Positions 17,140 to 25,128 of a stretch of 64,000 nt of DNA are shown here, in pieces. This DNA comes from Bacteroidota bacterium (GTDB lineage Bacteria; Bacteroidota; Bacteroidia; SXHM01). How positions within the stretch are numbered: the first letter of the stretch is position 1; each line of letters begins with the position of its first letter. The stretch lies in the NCBI GenBank assembly GCA_947479755.1, contig CANKAM010000001.1, positions 124,001 to 188,000 of the forward strand. Direction: 5' to 3'. The notes beneath the pieces are model-generated. The model searched no databases. It was given only the letters and a program-made list of their open reading frames with translations, and was not told where the DNA came from. Made by a program: the position numbers and the translations under genes.

Positions 17140-18441
17140 ATGAAAAAAATCTACACACTCACATTACTATGCCTCTCTGTATTAACTGCAGCCGCACAGA
17201 TTACATCCGTTGCCAACGGAAATTTTTATTTTCCCACCACGTGGTCGTGTACTTGTGTGCCCACCAGTGGAACCGATGATTTAATAATTAACCACACCGT
17301 TACATTAAACAATGATTTGCAGTTGCTCACCGGTGGCTCTATAACTATAAACAGTTCGGGCTCGCTGTTACAGGATATTCCTTCACGCGATTTTTTGATC
17401 AACGGAGGCACATTCATCAATAACGGTAATTTTTCTATTGACCGCATGCTGGGACAGAGCGGCAGCTTTGGCAATACCGGAACAGCAGCTATCCGCACCT
17501 TTACCAATTACCTGGATTTCGGCAATTCAGGAACTATTAACAATGTGGACAGCCTTTATAATGATGGGTATATTGATAATAACGGAACCATTGATGCGGG
17601 CACTTTTTATAATGACAGCCTGTTGGACAACTACGGCAGCTTTCCTGCAGTTGATTCACTTACCAATGCCGGAACTATGAACAATTATGCAGGTGCTGTT
17701 ATTGATGCCGACAGCATGACCAATACCGGAACGTTTACCAACAACGGATTGCTGAACACAGGCGCATTGTATAACACAGGCAATTACACTAACACTAATT
17801 ACCACAGTTTTTTCTGGCTTACAAACGGGGGTGTGCTGAATAATGTTGATTCAATGGTGGGTGGTGCAAGTATGTGGAATATTGAAGATTTTACCAATCA
17901 GGCAACCGGAGTAATTACGATTGGCGGAAATTTTTACAATGGAGATACTGTGAATTTTGATGCCTCATTTGTAAATGATGGTGCGGTGGAAATAGCCATG
18001 AGCTGGTTTAATATTGATGCTGTTTCGGGCGATGCTCCGGGTTACTTTATTACTCAGGATTCAACGGCCAATGTTGGTACTATGAGCGGCTCTTATGATT
18101 TCTGCGACCTTACGCAAACTGCTATTGTTGCCCCTTTTATTGATTTTAACAGCGGAACGGTGGATAACAACATTACGTATTGCATTACCGTTTCAGAAAA
18201 TGAACTTAACCCGGATGAGTTTTTGGTTTATCCTAACCCGGCAAGCAGCCTTATAACAATCAGTGGCAGTGGCAGTGCAACTGTTGGCATTTATGATGTT
18301 ACTGGAAGGGAAGTGCTTACCATTTTGCTTAACAATGAGAAAACGCTTGCTGATGTAAGTGCTTTGTCTGCCGGTGTATATGTGCTCCGGTTTGGGCAAA
18401 GCAATAGCAGCGCGGCAGGCAGGCTGCTTATTGTAAAATAA
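17140..18441 (+). CDS. Secreted T9SS-sorted repeat protein
   Basis: A 433-residue protein with signal peptide (MKKIYTLTLLCLSVLTAAAQ). The body consists of short beta-strand repeats rich in N, G and T (for example NNGTIDAGTFYNDSLLDNYG), suggesting a beta-helix or beta-solenoid. The last 75 residues are a type A T9SS sorting domain: FLVYPNPASSLITISG...IYDVTGREV...LSAGVYVLRF. It is therefore exported across the outer membrane and probably cell-surface attached. It lies 26 bp after the glycyl-radical enzyme but a functional tie is doubtful. Confidence 0.8.
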   Translation: MKKIYTLTLLCLSVLTAAAQITSVANGNFYFPTTWSCTCVPTSGTDDLIINHTVTLNNDLQLLTGGSITINSSGSLLQDIPSRDFLINGGTFINNGNFSIDRMLGQSGSFGNTGTAAIRTFTNYLDFGNSGTINNVDSLYNDGYIDNNGTIDAGTFYNDSLLDNYGSFPAVDSLTNAGTMNNYAGAVIDADSMTNTGTFTNNGLLNTGALYNTGNYTNTNYHSFFWLTNGGVLNNVDSMVGGASMWNIEDFTNQATGVITIGGNFYNGDTVNFDASFVNDGAVEIAMSWFNIDAVSGDAPGYFITQDSTANVGTMSGSYDFCDLTQTAIVAPFIDFNSGTVDNNITYCITVSENELNPDEFLVYPNPASSLITISGSGSATVGIYDVTGREVLTILLNNEKTLADVSALSAGVYVLRFGQSNSSAAGRLLIVK

Positions 18442-18513
18442 ACGCAGGTTTATATAGAAATAGAAGTGATTTGCTATACCTTGAAGCGTCCAAAAACGGA
18501 TTCATTGGTTTGC

Positions 18514-18530
18514 TTGCACCACGGGTGCAA
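18514..18530. terminator. Hairpin between convergent genes
   Basis: TTGCACC-ACG-GGTGCAA forms a perfect 7-bp stem with 3-base loop, nested in an outer AACGG...CCGTT pairing. It lies between a plus-strand and a minus-strand gene end. There is no T-run, so intrinsic termination is only possible. Confidence 0.4.
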
Positions 18531-18551
18531 CCGTTCTATCAAGTTGCAAAT

Positions 18552-19718
18552 TTATCGTTCAGCAAAAAATAATATTGTCAAATATTCTAGTAATGATTTT
18601 TTCTCTTTTTTTAAATCTACTCCTACTATGCGAAGTGTATAATAAATGGAATGGTTTACCAAAAAAGCAGCAATGAATTTTATTTTGATGAAAATATTTT
18701 TTAAACCAGAAATACATTTTCTATAAAAGGAAATTAAAGAATTATATGCATGTTTCGGAACCAGCACCAGCATATGAAGAACTAAAAATACACACCACTT
18801 GAAATCAATAGTTAGTAATAAAAGCAAAAACAACACCGGCATCCATATCTGGTAATAATGATCACTGAAGTGGTGTTGAATAATAGTTCCGGACTTATTC
18901 TTTTTACTGAAATATTTATAATAATTAATGAGCACAGAAATAAAATACAAGAAAATTAACGGGTATAGAAAATGATGTTGAGTTGCAAACTTCAATAGAA
19001 AAATGCCATAAAGCAAAATTTCAACTGTTAAGCAAATCCAAACTGTTACAACAGTCTTTTTTAAACCGGCTCTCTGAGGAAATGTTATTACTCCAACTTT
19101 TTTATCATTCATTAAATCATTGGTCTGGTGTATTAATATATTTCTAAAGCCTGCAAAAAACATGGACCCAGTTAACCATAAAATTGTGTAGCTAAACTTA
19201 TTTTCAAAAAATAACAGGTACGTATTATAGGAAAGCAATGTTGGGATAACGTAAGCATAACAGGCATCTGTAATTGCTGAAAGCAGCCAGTTTTCTTTAA
19301 ACCTTAAATGAGGTAATGAATAAAGCAGAAATAGCAGTATCTGAATTCCGATTAATATCCATGAAAATAAGTTGGCTGCTAACCCAATCCATGGAATCAT
19401 TGTAAATAGAAGAATGACACTAAATAAGATTAATTTCTTAAATGGAGTTGTTTCCGAAATTCTGTTTGTCTTGCCGGCTTTTGCGTCCAGAGATATGTCA
19501 AAAAAATCATTGATAAAATATCCTAAGGCTGCAAACCCAAAGCAGGTAGCAGAAAAAAGCAAAAACAACATAACAACTTCTGCATTAACCACTGAACTAT
19601 TAATAAAAAGCCAGAAGTAGCTAAGTCCAGACATAAAAGAAAAAAAGCTATATCGCCATGATGATATCCTGACAGTATTGTAAAGCGAATTAAATGAATG
19701 TATAAATTGTCTTATCAT
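18552..19718 (-). CDS. UbiA-family prenyltransferase-like membrane protein
   Basis: A 388-residue multi-spanning protein. The two Asp-rich UbiA motifs are readable: NDFFDISLDAKAGKTNR and, after several membrane segments, QTNDLMNDKKVGVITFP. The family transfers a prenyl group or uses prenyl phosphate as acceptor (for example decaprenyl-phosphate phosphoribosyl synthase). The about 90 residues after the last core membrane span are extra. It is the last gene of a tight unit behind Wzm/Wzt and an unknown gene, which suggests a role with a polyprenyl-linked or exported glycolipid rather than quinone synthesis. Confidence 0.78.
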   Translation of the reverse strand: MIRQFIHSFNSLYNTVRISSWRYSFFSFMSGLSYFWLFINSSVVNAEVVMLFLLFSATCFGFAALGYFINDFFDISLDAKAGKTNRISETTPFKKLILFSVILLFTMIPWIGLAANLFSWILIGIQILLFLLYSLPHLRFKENWLLSAITDACYAYVIPTLLSYNTYLLFFENKFSYTILWLTGSMFFAGFRNILIHQTNDLMNDKKVGVITFPQRAGLKKTVVTVWICLTVEILLYGIFLLKFATQHHFLYPLIFLYFISVLINYYKYFSKKNKSGTIIQHHFSDHYYQIWMPVLFLLLLLTIDFKWCVFLVLHMLVLVPKHAYNSLISFYRKCISGLKNIFIKIKFIAAFLVNHSIYYTLRIVGVDLKKEKKSLLEYLTILFFAER

Positions 19719-19726
19719 TTAGCTGT

Positions 19727-20800
19727 TTAAACTTCCGGTTTGTAGCTTTTCTTTTTTAGCAAAACAAGAAATTCCAGGTAAAAAGAAACTGTCAAGTCCT
19801 TACTGCCAAAAAACACATTAGGTAAACCTGTGACAGAATCAATATCAAGGTCTTTATTGCTGCAATAGAAAGGAAAGGGTTCTTCAATATTTTTATAAAG
19901 CCCGCAACATTCTGCAATAATTTTTTCTGAAAAAGAATTACGGATATTAAAAAACAAAAAAATGTTTGCCGCTAAAATAGTCAGATGCTTACTGTATTTT
20001 ATTTCCTTGTAATAAGCACTTTTTACCTTTTCAGTCAATATGCTTTTCACTTTTTCAAATGCAGTAATCTGACCATAATAATATGCACGTGCAAAAAGAT
20101 AATAGGCTATAATACTGAATGGATAATATGTTAACTTAATAGACTTGGAAGAACGCATATCTTCTAGTAATCTAAAAATTATGTTTTTGGTTTGATTACT
20201 ATTTCCCATATATAACAACACATTAGCTGTTACACAAAATTCTGCATCATCCCTATTAACAACTTTATTTTTAAAGGCTAAGAATTTCTTTGCTTTGTTC
20301 CAACTTCCCAAAAGGTTGCAGAAATAAAAAGGATTAGTAAATAAAATTTTCACAGCAGGTAAAAACCAAAGATTAACGTATCCGCTTTCTGTAATCTGCT
20401 GATTAAAATAATATTTAGCTACAGGTTTCTCATCCAAATAAACACTGATATAGCTGAGCAGTGCGTTTGTATCCGTTTCATAGGGAATAAAATAAGGAGC
20501 ATCAGTATCTTCAAAATATCTCCACAACCCAAACGCATTTCTGAAGTGTGATAAATAAGCAAATTCTGTGTTTATTATTTTTCTGGCTTCGGGAGTATCT
20601 AACAGTGTAAGCGGCAACAAAATGTTAGCGGCAACAAATGTATTTTGCATATCTTCAATCCAATTGTTGTTCGCATTGGTTTCTGGCAGGGTAACAAAAG
20701 TTTTAAAACCCCTGTCATTCACTTGGTAGTCTCTGTATATAGCTACAATACGCTGTATATACTCTTCAATTTCATCAGGTCTCAGGAATGCCTCATTCAT
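19727..20800 (-). CDS. Unknown helical protein between Wzt and UbiA-like genes
   Basis: A 357-residue protein with no signal peptide and no membrane span. It is predominantly helical by composition. Repeated acidic turns (FEDTDAPYFIPYETDTNAL, VNRDDAEFCVTANVLLYMG, FFGSKDLTVSFYLEFL) faintly resemble the repeats of alpha/alpha-toroid enzymes such as terpene cyclases and prenyltransferase beta subunits. This is only a visual similarity. It starts 5 bp after the Wzt gene and ends 8 bp before the UbiA-like gene, so it is almost surely in the same operon and pathway. Confidence 0.65.
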   Translation of the reverse strand: MNEAFLRPDEIEEYIQRIVAIYRDYQVNDRGFKTFVTLPETNANNNWIEDMQNTFVAANILLPLTLLDTPEARKIINTEFAYLSHFRNAFGLWRYFEDTDAPYFIPYETDTNALLSYISVYLDEKPVAKYYFNQQITESGYVNLWFLPAVKILFTNPFYFCNLLGSWNKAKKFLAFKNKVVNRDDAEFCVTANVLLYMGNSNQTKNIIFRLLEDMRSSKSIKLTYYPFSIIAYYLFARAYYYGQITAFEKVKSILTEKVKSAYYKEIKYSKHLTILAANIFLFFNIRNSFSEKIIAECCGLYKNIEEPFPFYCSNKDLDIDSVTGLPNVFFGSKDLTVSFYLEFLVLLKKKSYKPEV

Positions 20801-20805
20801 ATTTC

Positions 20806-22050
20806 CTACAACTTAAATTGTTTAAAAATCCAATTTAGCTTAGGCTTTACAGGACCAAAAGCATATTGGATCGTAACATTTTTGTCGCTATCACACAACT
20901 TAATTTTAAAACTTAACTCTACGGGAAATCTCATAAACTTATCTTTCAGAATACGACCTGCAGACACACAGAAAATACCGGCATTGAATAATCTTTTTTG
21001 AATAACACATGTTACTTTACATCTGCCTTTTCCCTCATAAAGTGAGGAATTAAAATCAGCCTCACTTACAAACACCGGAGATCCGTCAATGGAATGAATT
21101 GCTATAGCAAACACTTCACCTGAATTGGGGATAACTACGTCATAATCTATTTCAATATTGATATCTTCATCATTAACAAAAACAGCATTTTCCTTTTCCT
21201 TTTCTGAAAAAATAGTTATACTATTTAATCTGACACTATCATTTCCTACTGGCGATTGAGAAGTTTTCCAGCTTTGAGTATTTGGGAATATACTTTTATT
21301 CTCTAAAGGATTATTGTTGTTTTTTGCATATTGCTGTTTATCATAAACGGCTTCAAGATAGTGTGAAACCTCCGTGCCTGTGTCACCTTCAGAGATTATT
21401 ATGCCTTTATCTAAACGAATTGTATGCCCACAATAATTAAACAAATCATTCATATTATGACTTGCAATAATTACTGTTTTCTTTTTCTGAATAAGCTCTT
21501 CCAGTTTTTTCTTACACTGATAGGAAAATTCCGCATCACCTACAGCAATTACCTCATCAAAAATCATAATATCAGCCTCAAGAAATGCTATAATGGAAAA
21601 GGCCAGACGAATAAACATTCCCGAAGAGTAGTATTTTACGGGTGTTTCAATAAAATCTGATAGTCCGCTGAACTGCACTATGCTGGTATAAGCCGAATGT
21701 ATCTCTTGATTATACATCCCCATAAGGTTACCACTAAGGAAAATATTTTCACGGCCACTTAAATCTGGATGAAAACCGCTGCCAATATCTAATATCGCAG
21801 CTACTCTGCCATTTATTTCAACAGATCCGGATGTAGGTGAGGTGATACCACTAAGAACTTTAAGTAAGGTGCTTTTGCCACTTCCATTCGGCCCTATTAT
21901 TCCAACTGATTCTCCTCTTCTTAATTCAAAGTTTATATCCTTCAAAGCCCATAATTCCTGTGTTTGATTTTTTTCATTGCCAGAAAAAGGATATCGAAGG
22001 TGATACTTTTTAGAAAGTTTATCAACACGTATGGCTAATTCATTACTCAT
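20806..22050 (-). CDS. Polysaccharide/teichoic-type ABC exporter ATP-binding protein (Wzt-like)
   Basis: A 414-residue protein. The nucleotide-binding domain occupies about 1-240, with Walker A GPNGSGKST, signature region YSSGMFIRLAFS and Walker B ADIMIFDEVIAVGD. The C-terminal 170 residues form an extra beta-rich domain like the carbohydrate-binding domain of Wzt, which recognises the end of an O-antigen chain. Its start overlaps the permease gene by 4 bp. The pair would export a lipid-linked glycan across the inner membrane. Confidence 0.88.
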   Translation of the reverse strand: MSNELAIRVDKLSKKYHLRYPFSGNEKNQTQELWALKDINFELRRGESVGIIGPNGSGKSTLLKVLSGITSPTSGSVEINGRVAAILDIGSGFHPDLSGRENIFLSGNLMGMYNQEIHSAYTSIVQFSGLSDFIETPVKYYSSGMFIRLAFSIIAFLEADIMIFDEVIAVGDAEFSYQCKKKLEELIQKKKTVIIASHNMNDLFNYCGHTIRLDKGIIISEGDTGTEVSHYLEAVYDKQQYAKNNNNPLENKSIFPNTQSWKTSQSPVGNDSVRLNSITIFSEKEKENAVFVNDEDINIEIDYDVVIPNSGEVFAIAIHSIDGSPVFVSEADFNSSLYEGKGRCKVTCVIQKRLFNAGIFCVSAGRILKDKFMRFPVELSFKIKLCDSDKNVTIQYAFGPVKPKLNWIFKQFKL

Positions 22051-22877
22051 GCAAAATCACTAAACTTTTTTTCATTCCTTATAAAGATTAAAAAACCTGA
22101 TATAAATAGTGGTATTATAGCAATTAAAGCAGGGATGAATTTTATGTCGTAATTCCATGCAGGAAATAGGCACCATCGCCATAATTCCACAATTGACGCC
22201 AACGGATTGAAGTACCACATATGATTAATCTCCTGCGGCAAAATATCTTTGGTAAAAAATACCGGAGTGCACCATACCCCCAAATTAATTAAGAACGGAA
22301 CCAAGTGAAATAAATCTCTTTTTCTGAAAGCCAGAGAAACAATTGTCAGCACTATAAACAATGCAATCAACGAATTAAATAATAGAACTACGGGTAAAAG
22401 AATTATATGCCATGACAATGATTCACCGTGCCATATCAGGAGAGGAATAATCAATAAAAAACTAATTATTAATTCCACTGCTGCCACTAAAACTTTTGAG
22501 AGTGGTAGTATTGCTTTCGGAAAATATATTTTCTTAATAATGAATCCGGCTTCCTGAATACTTGATGTTCCCTGAAAAACTATGTAACTAAAAAAATTCC
22601 AACCCAATAAGCCTGACAAAACATAAAGTGAATACGGCAAATCTCCCGCTTTCCAATTTAACAGATAGCCAAAGAAAAAAGTATAAATGATAAGCACTGC
22701 AAGTGGCTGCAGAATAGTCCATCCTAAGCCCAATAAAGTGTGAGCATATTTTACCTTAATGTCGCGCTTGAAAAAAACGATAATTAAAGATTTATACTGC
22801 CAAATTTTTTTGCAATATTCAATTAATGTATCGGGGGTAGCAGTAAACTTTTTTAGAGTTTCTCTTTTACTCATCAC
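22047..22877 (-). CDS. ABC-2 type permease of glycan exporter (Wzm-like)
   Basis: A 276-residue protein with six predicted membrane segments and the family N-terminus YKSLIIVFFKRDIKVKYAHTLLGLGWTI-like pattern. It is the transmembrane half of the exporter whose ATPase overlaps it by 4 bp. Length and topology match Wzm/TagG/KpsM proteins. It is the first gene of the four-gene unit Wzm-Wzt-unknown-UbiA, 155 bp or more from the hydroxylase gene upstream; a MITE-like repeat occupies that gap. Confidence 0.88.
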   Translation of the reverse strand: MMSKRETLKKFTATPDTLIEYCKKIWQYKSLIIVFFKRDIKVKYAHTLLGLGWTILQPLAVLIIYTFFFGYLLNWKAGDLPYSLYVLSGLLGWNFFSYIVFQGTSSIQEAGFIIKKIYFPKAILPLSKVLVAAVELIISFLLIIPLLIWHGESLSWHIILLPVVLLFNSLIALFIVLTIVSLAFRKRDLFHLVPFLINLGVWCTPVFFTKDILPQEINHMWYFNPLASIVELWRWCLFPAWNYDIKFIPALIAIIPLFISGFLIFIRNEKKFSDFA

Positions 22878-22932
22878 AAAAGTTATCTCTCCTGATTGGT
22901 GAAATTGAAAATAAATACGATTTTCATCTAAG

Positions 22933-23092
22933 AGCCTGTTTAAGTTTTATCTTATTATTTCTTTATGGTCTGTTTTCACTATACTTCGTTGTCATTTTTG
23001 CTGAGAGGAGCTCTGCTATCAGCGGCAAATTCCGCCTTGTCTAATAAAAAACATCCTCATAAAAATTCCAAAACATAAAATTTAAACAGGCT
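22933..23092. repeat. MITE-like element with 16-bp terminal inverted repeats
   Basis: AGCCTGTTTAAGTTTT at 22933-22948 pairs with AAAATTTAAACAGGCT at 23077-23092 (15 of 16 positions). The 160-bp interior has no open frame. TAAG lies next to both ends and could be a short target duplication. It fills most of the 220-bp gap 22878-23097. Confidence 0.5.
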
Positions 23093-23097
23093 GTAAG

Positions 23098-23796
23098 TTA
23101 TTTGGTAATGGTGGTTTCAAACACGCGATCCCAAATGGTGAACATGCTGGAGTAGTTGCCTTTAACTCTTGAGTGGTGAAGGTCGTGGTCTTCAGAGTTT
23201 TTAAGAAAAGGGATGTAGGGATTTATGAAGGAATGAATTCCGGAATGGATATTCATTTCATGGATGTTGCGCAAAAAGCCATATGCCCAGAATGCATAAA
23301 TGCTTACGGGCATTAAAAGCGAAACAATAAATAAACCCAATACTACTCCAATGCTCCCTGCCATCCATTCAAGGGGATGCTCATACATATACTCAAGGGG
23401 ATGAGGGTGAACGGCACGGTGGTGTATGCTGTGTATGTTGCGCAAAAGGAATTTGTTGGCATGCAGCAGCCAGTGGGCTGCATAAAACCATATATCATCT
23501 ACAAAGGCTATGATGAGTATTTGTGCAGGTATTATCCACCAGGCAGAGGGTGTGTTGAGGTTAAAGAAACCTGAGAAGTAATAAAGCGACACGGTTGTAA
23601 GAGCCAGTATCAGGAAGATGTTTAATGCTATTAGAGGCAGCCGCTGGAGAAATATTCCGGGCTTGTATTTCTTTTCCTGTATGCGGTATTTTTTAAACAT
23701 ATCGGTGTAGAGCACCAGCCATGAGTAGATGAATGCTATTATGTTTCCGATAATGAAAACGAGCAGCGTGATGATTATAATGTTGTAGGTATTCAT
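23098..23796 (-). CDS. Fatty-acid hydroxylase / sterol desaturase family membrane protein
   Basis: A 232-residue protein with several membrane helices and the di-iron histidine clusters of the superfamily: HWLLHANKFL...IHSIHHRAVHPHP...EHPLEW and HDLHHSRVKGN. These proteins hydroxylate or desaturate lipids using O2. Substrate unknown. It lies between the methyltransferase and the glycan-export operon; the 48-bp gap upstream suggests cotranscription with the methyltransferase. An O2-dependent enzyme contrasts with the anaerobic genes elsewhere in the window. Confidence 0.85.
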   Translation of the reverse strand: MNTYNIIIITLLVFIIGNIIAFIYSWLVLYTDMFKKYRIQEKKYKPGIFLQRLPLIALNIFLILALTTVSLYYFSGFFNLNTPSAWWIIPAQILIIAFVDDIWFYAAHWLLHANKFLLRNIHSIHHRAVHPHPLEYMYEHPLEWMAGSIGVVLGLFIVSLLMPVSIYAFWAYGFLRNIHEMNIHSGIHSFINPYIPFLKNSEDHDLHHSRVKGNYSSMFTIWDRVFETTITK

Positions 23797-23844
23797 GTTT
23801 AAATGCGGTTAGGTGATTAGATGCCGGTAGTGTCAGGTAGTGAT

Positions 23845-24882
23845 TTATTTTTTACAAATAATTACTCCAAATCCGGGAGCGTTCAGTTTTTTTAGTTCGG
23901 TGCCTGTAAAGCCTGCCTTGGCGGCAATTTCATCTACTTCGTTGCGGGAATATGTTTTACCGCCTGCCTGGTGAAGCAGGTTTAGTGCCATGTAGGAGGT
24001 GGTTGCTTTTGATAGTTGTGAGTTGCCGCCTATGCCTTTAATCTGGTCAAGTATTACGTAGATACCGCCCGGGTTTAGTGCTGCAAATATTTTTTGGGCA
24101 AGTTGCTCGTTTTCGCGGGGGTTAAGCCCGTGGATGATGTTAAAGGCAAGAATAATGTCGTTGCCCCGGGGCAGCTCGTCCTTCATAAAATCGGAGGGGA
24201 TGAAGGAGACCTGTTTGGCTGCGTTGTGTTTTGCCACACACTCATCGTTGTATTTTTTTACCGGTGGCAGGTCTATGATGCTTGCTTTGAGTTGGGGATT
24301 TTTTTTGCACAGTTCTATGCTGTATAGTCCGTGTGAGCCTCCGAGGTCGAGCATTTTGACGGCTGTTTTGGCTACGGGTATTTTAGCGCATACTTCTTTT
24401 ACATTGGTTCTTGAAATGTCTATCATGGCGCGTGAAAACAGTTCCCACTCGTGGTCGGTCATTTTTTCGAGCATGTTTGACTGGGGGCGGTGTCCCAGTA
24501 TAATTGTTTCGTCAATATGGATATACCCTTTATAAAGGTAATCGCAGAAGAGGATGAAATACCTGAAATTATCTGGCGACTGGGGTGATAGTGTTTTGTA
24601 GCCGCGTTTGGTAAAGGCGTAGTTGTTTTCTTTTTTCTGCACATAGCCAAGCGCATCTAAACAGTCTAGTATAAGTTCGCAGCCTATTTCGCTTACCCCG
24701 GCTTTTGTGGCAATGGTGCTGACCGGTTTGTATTCCATTGACAGTGCATCGGTTATTTTTAGTTTTACTGCGCAGCCCAGTGCAAAGCCCAGCCCTACCG
24801 ATGAGGCTGCATCGGCAAAGGGGTGGGGTATTATATCGTTGTTAAGGAGTATTTTTTCAATGAGATTGAATTTATAAATCAT
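23845..24882 (-). CDS. SAM-dependent (O-)methyltransferase
   Basis: A 345-residue protein with the two-part layout of plant/bacterial O-methyltransferases: an N-terminal winged-helix dimerisation region (about 20-105, ATKAGVSEIGCELILDCLDALGYV) and a Rossmann domain with motif I VKMLDLGGSHGLYSIELCKK, Asp in IIDLPP and the post-II region NDIILAFNIIHGLNPRENE. A His before LNP is in the place of the catalytic-base region of O-methyltransferases. Product unknown; it may act on a polyketide-, quinone- or pigment-like substrate. Confidence 0.85.
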   Translation of the reverse strand: MIYKFNLIEKILLNNDIIPHPFADAASSVGLGFALGCAVKLKITDALSMEYKPVSTIATKAGVSEIGCELILDCLDALGYVQKKENNYAFTKRGYKTLSPQSPDNFRYFILFCDYLYKGYIHIDETIILGHRPQSNMLEKMTDHEWELFSRAMIDISRTNVKEVCAKIPVAKTAVKMLDLGGSHGLYSIELCKKNPQLKASIIDLPPVKKYNDECVAKHNAAKQVSFIPSDFMKDELPRGNDIILAFNIIHGLNPRENEQLAQKIFAALNPGGIYVILDQIKGIGGNSQLSKATTSYMALNLLHQAGGKTYSRNEVDEIAAKAGFTGTELKKLNAPGFGVIICKK

Positions 24883-24912
24883 GGCTGCCGGTTTTTATAG
24901 GTTAATGATTGG

Positions 24913-25128
24913 TTAGCTACTCTTGCAAGTGATATTATCCTGAGTTTTTTTGAGTTTATAGGCACCAAAAGCTGCTGTTGCAAGTAGTAGTAACATTACT
25001 TCATTATCTATTGGGGCACCGGTACCGGGTGGAGGTGGGATGGGAGGTGGAGGTGGCGGTGGCGGCTGTGCTTGTGAGTAGGCAGTAATCAGAAACAGCG
25101 ACAGTAGCAGTAGCATTTTCTTTTTCAT
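24913..25128 (-). CDS. Small Pro-rich exported protein with PID-type C-terminal signal
   Basis: A 71-residue protein: signal peptide ending SQAQ, a run of prolines (PPPPPPPIPPPPGTG), then PIDNEVMLLLLATAAFGAYKLKK, a C-terminal hydrophobic segment followed by Lys. This tripartite PID-x-hydrophobic-basic tail occurs in many short Bacteroidota proteins and looks like a sorting or membrane-retention signal. Its start codon overlaps the stop of the large T9SS gene by 4 bp, so the two are coupled and may be processed together. Confidence 0.7.
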   Translation of the reverse strand: MKKKMLLLLSLFLITAYSQAQPPPPPPPPIPPPPGTGAPIDNEVMLLLLATAAFGAYKLKKTQDNITCKSS

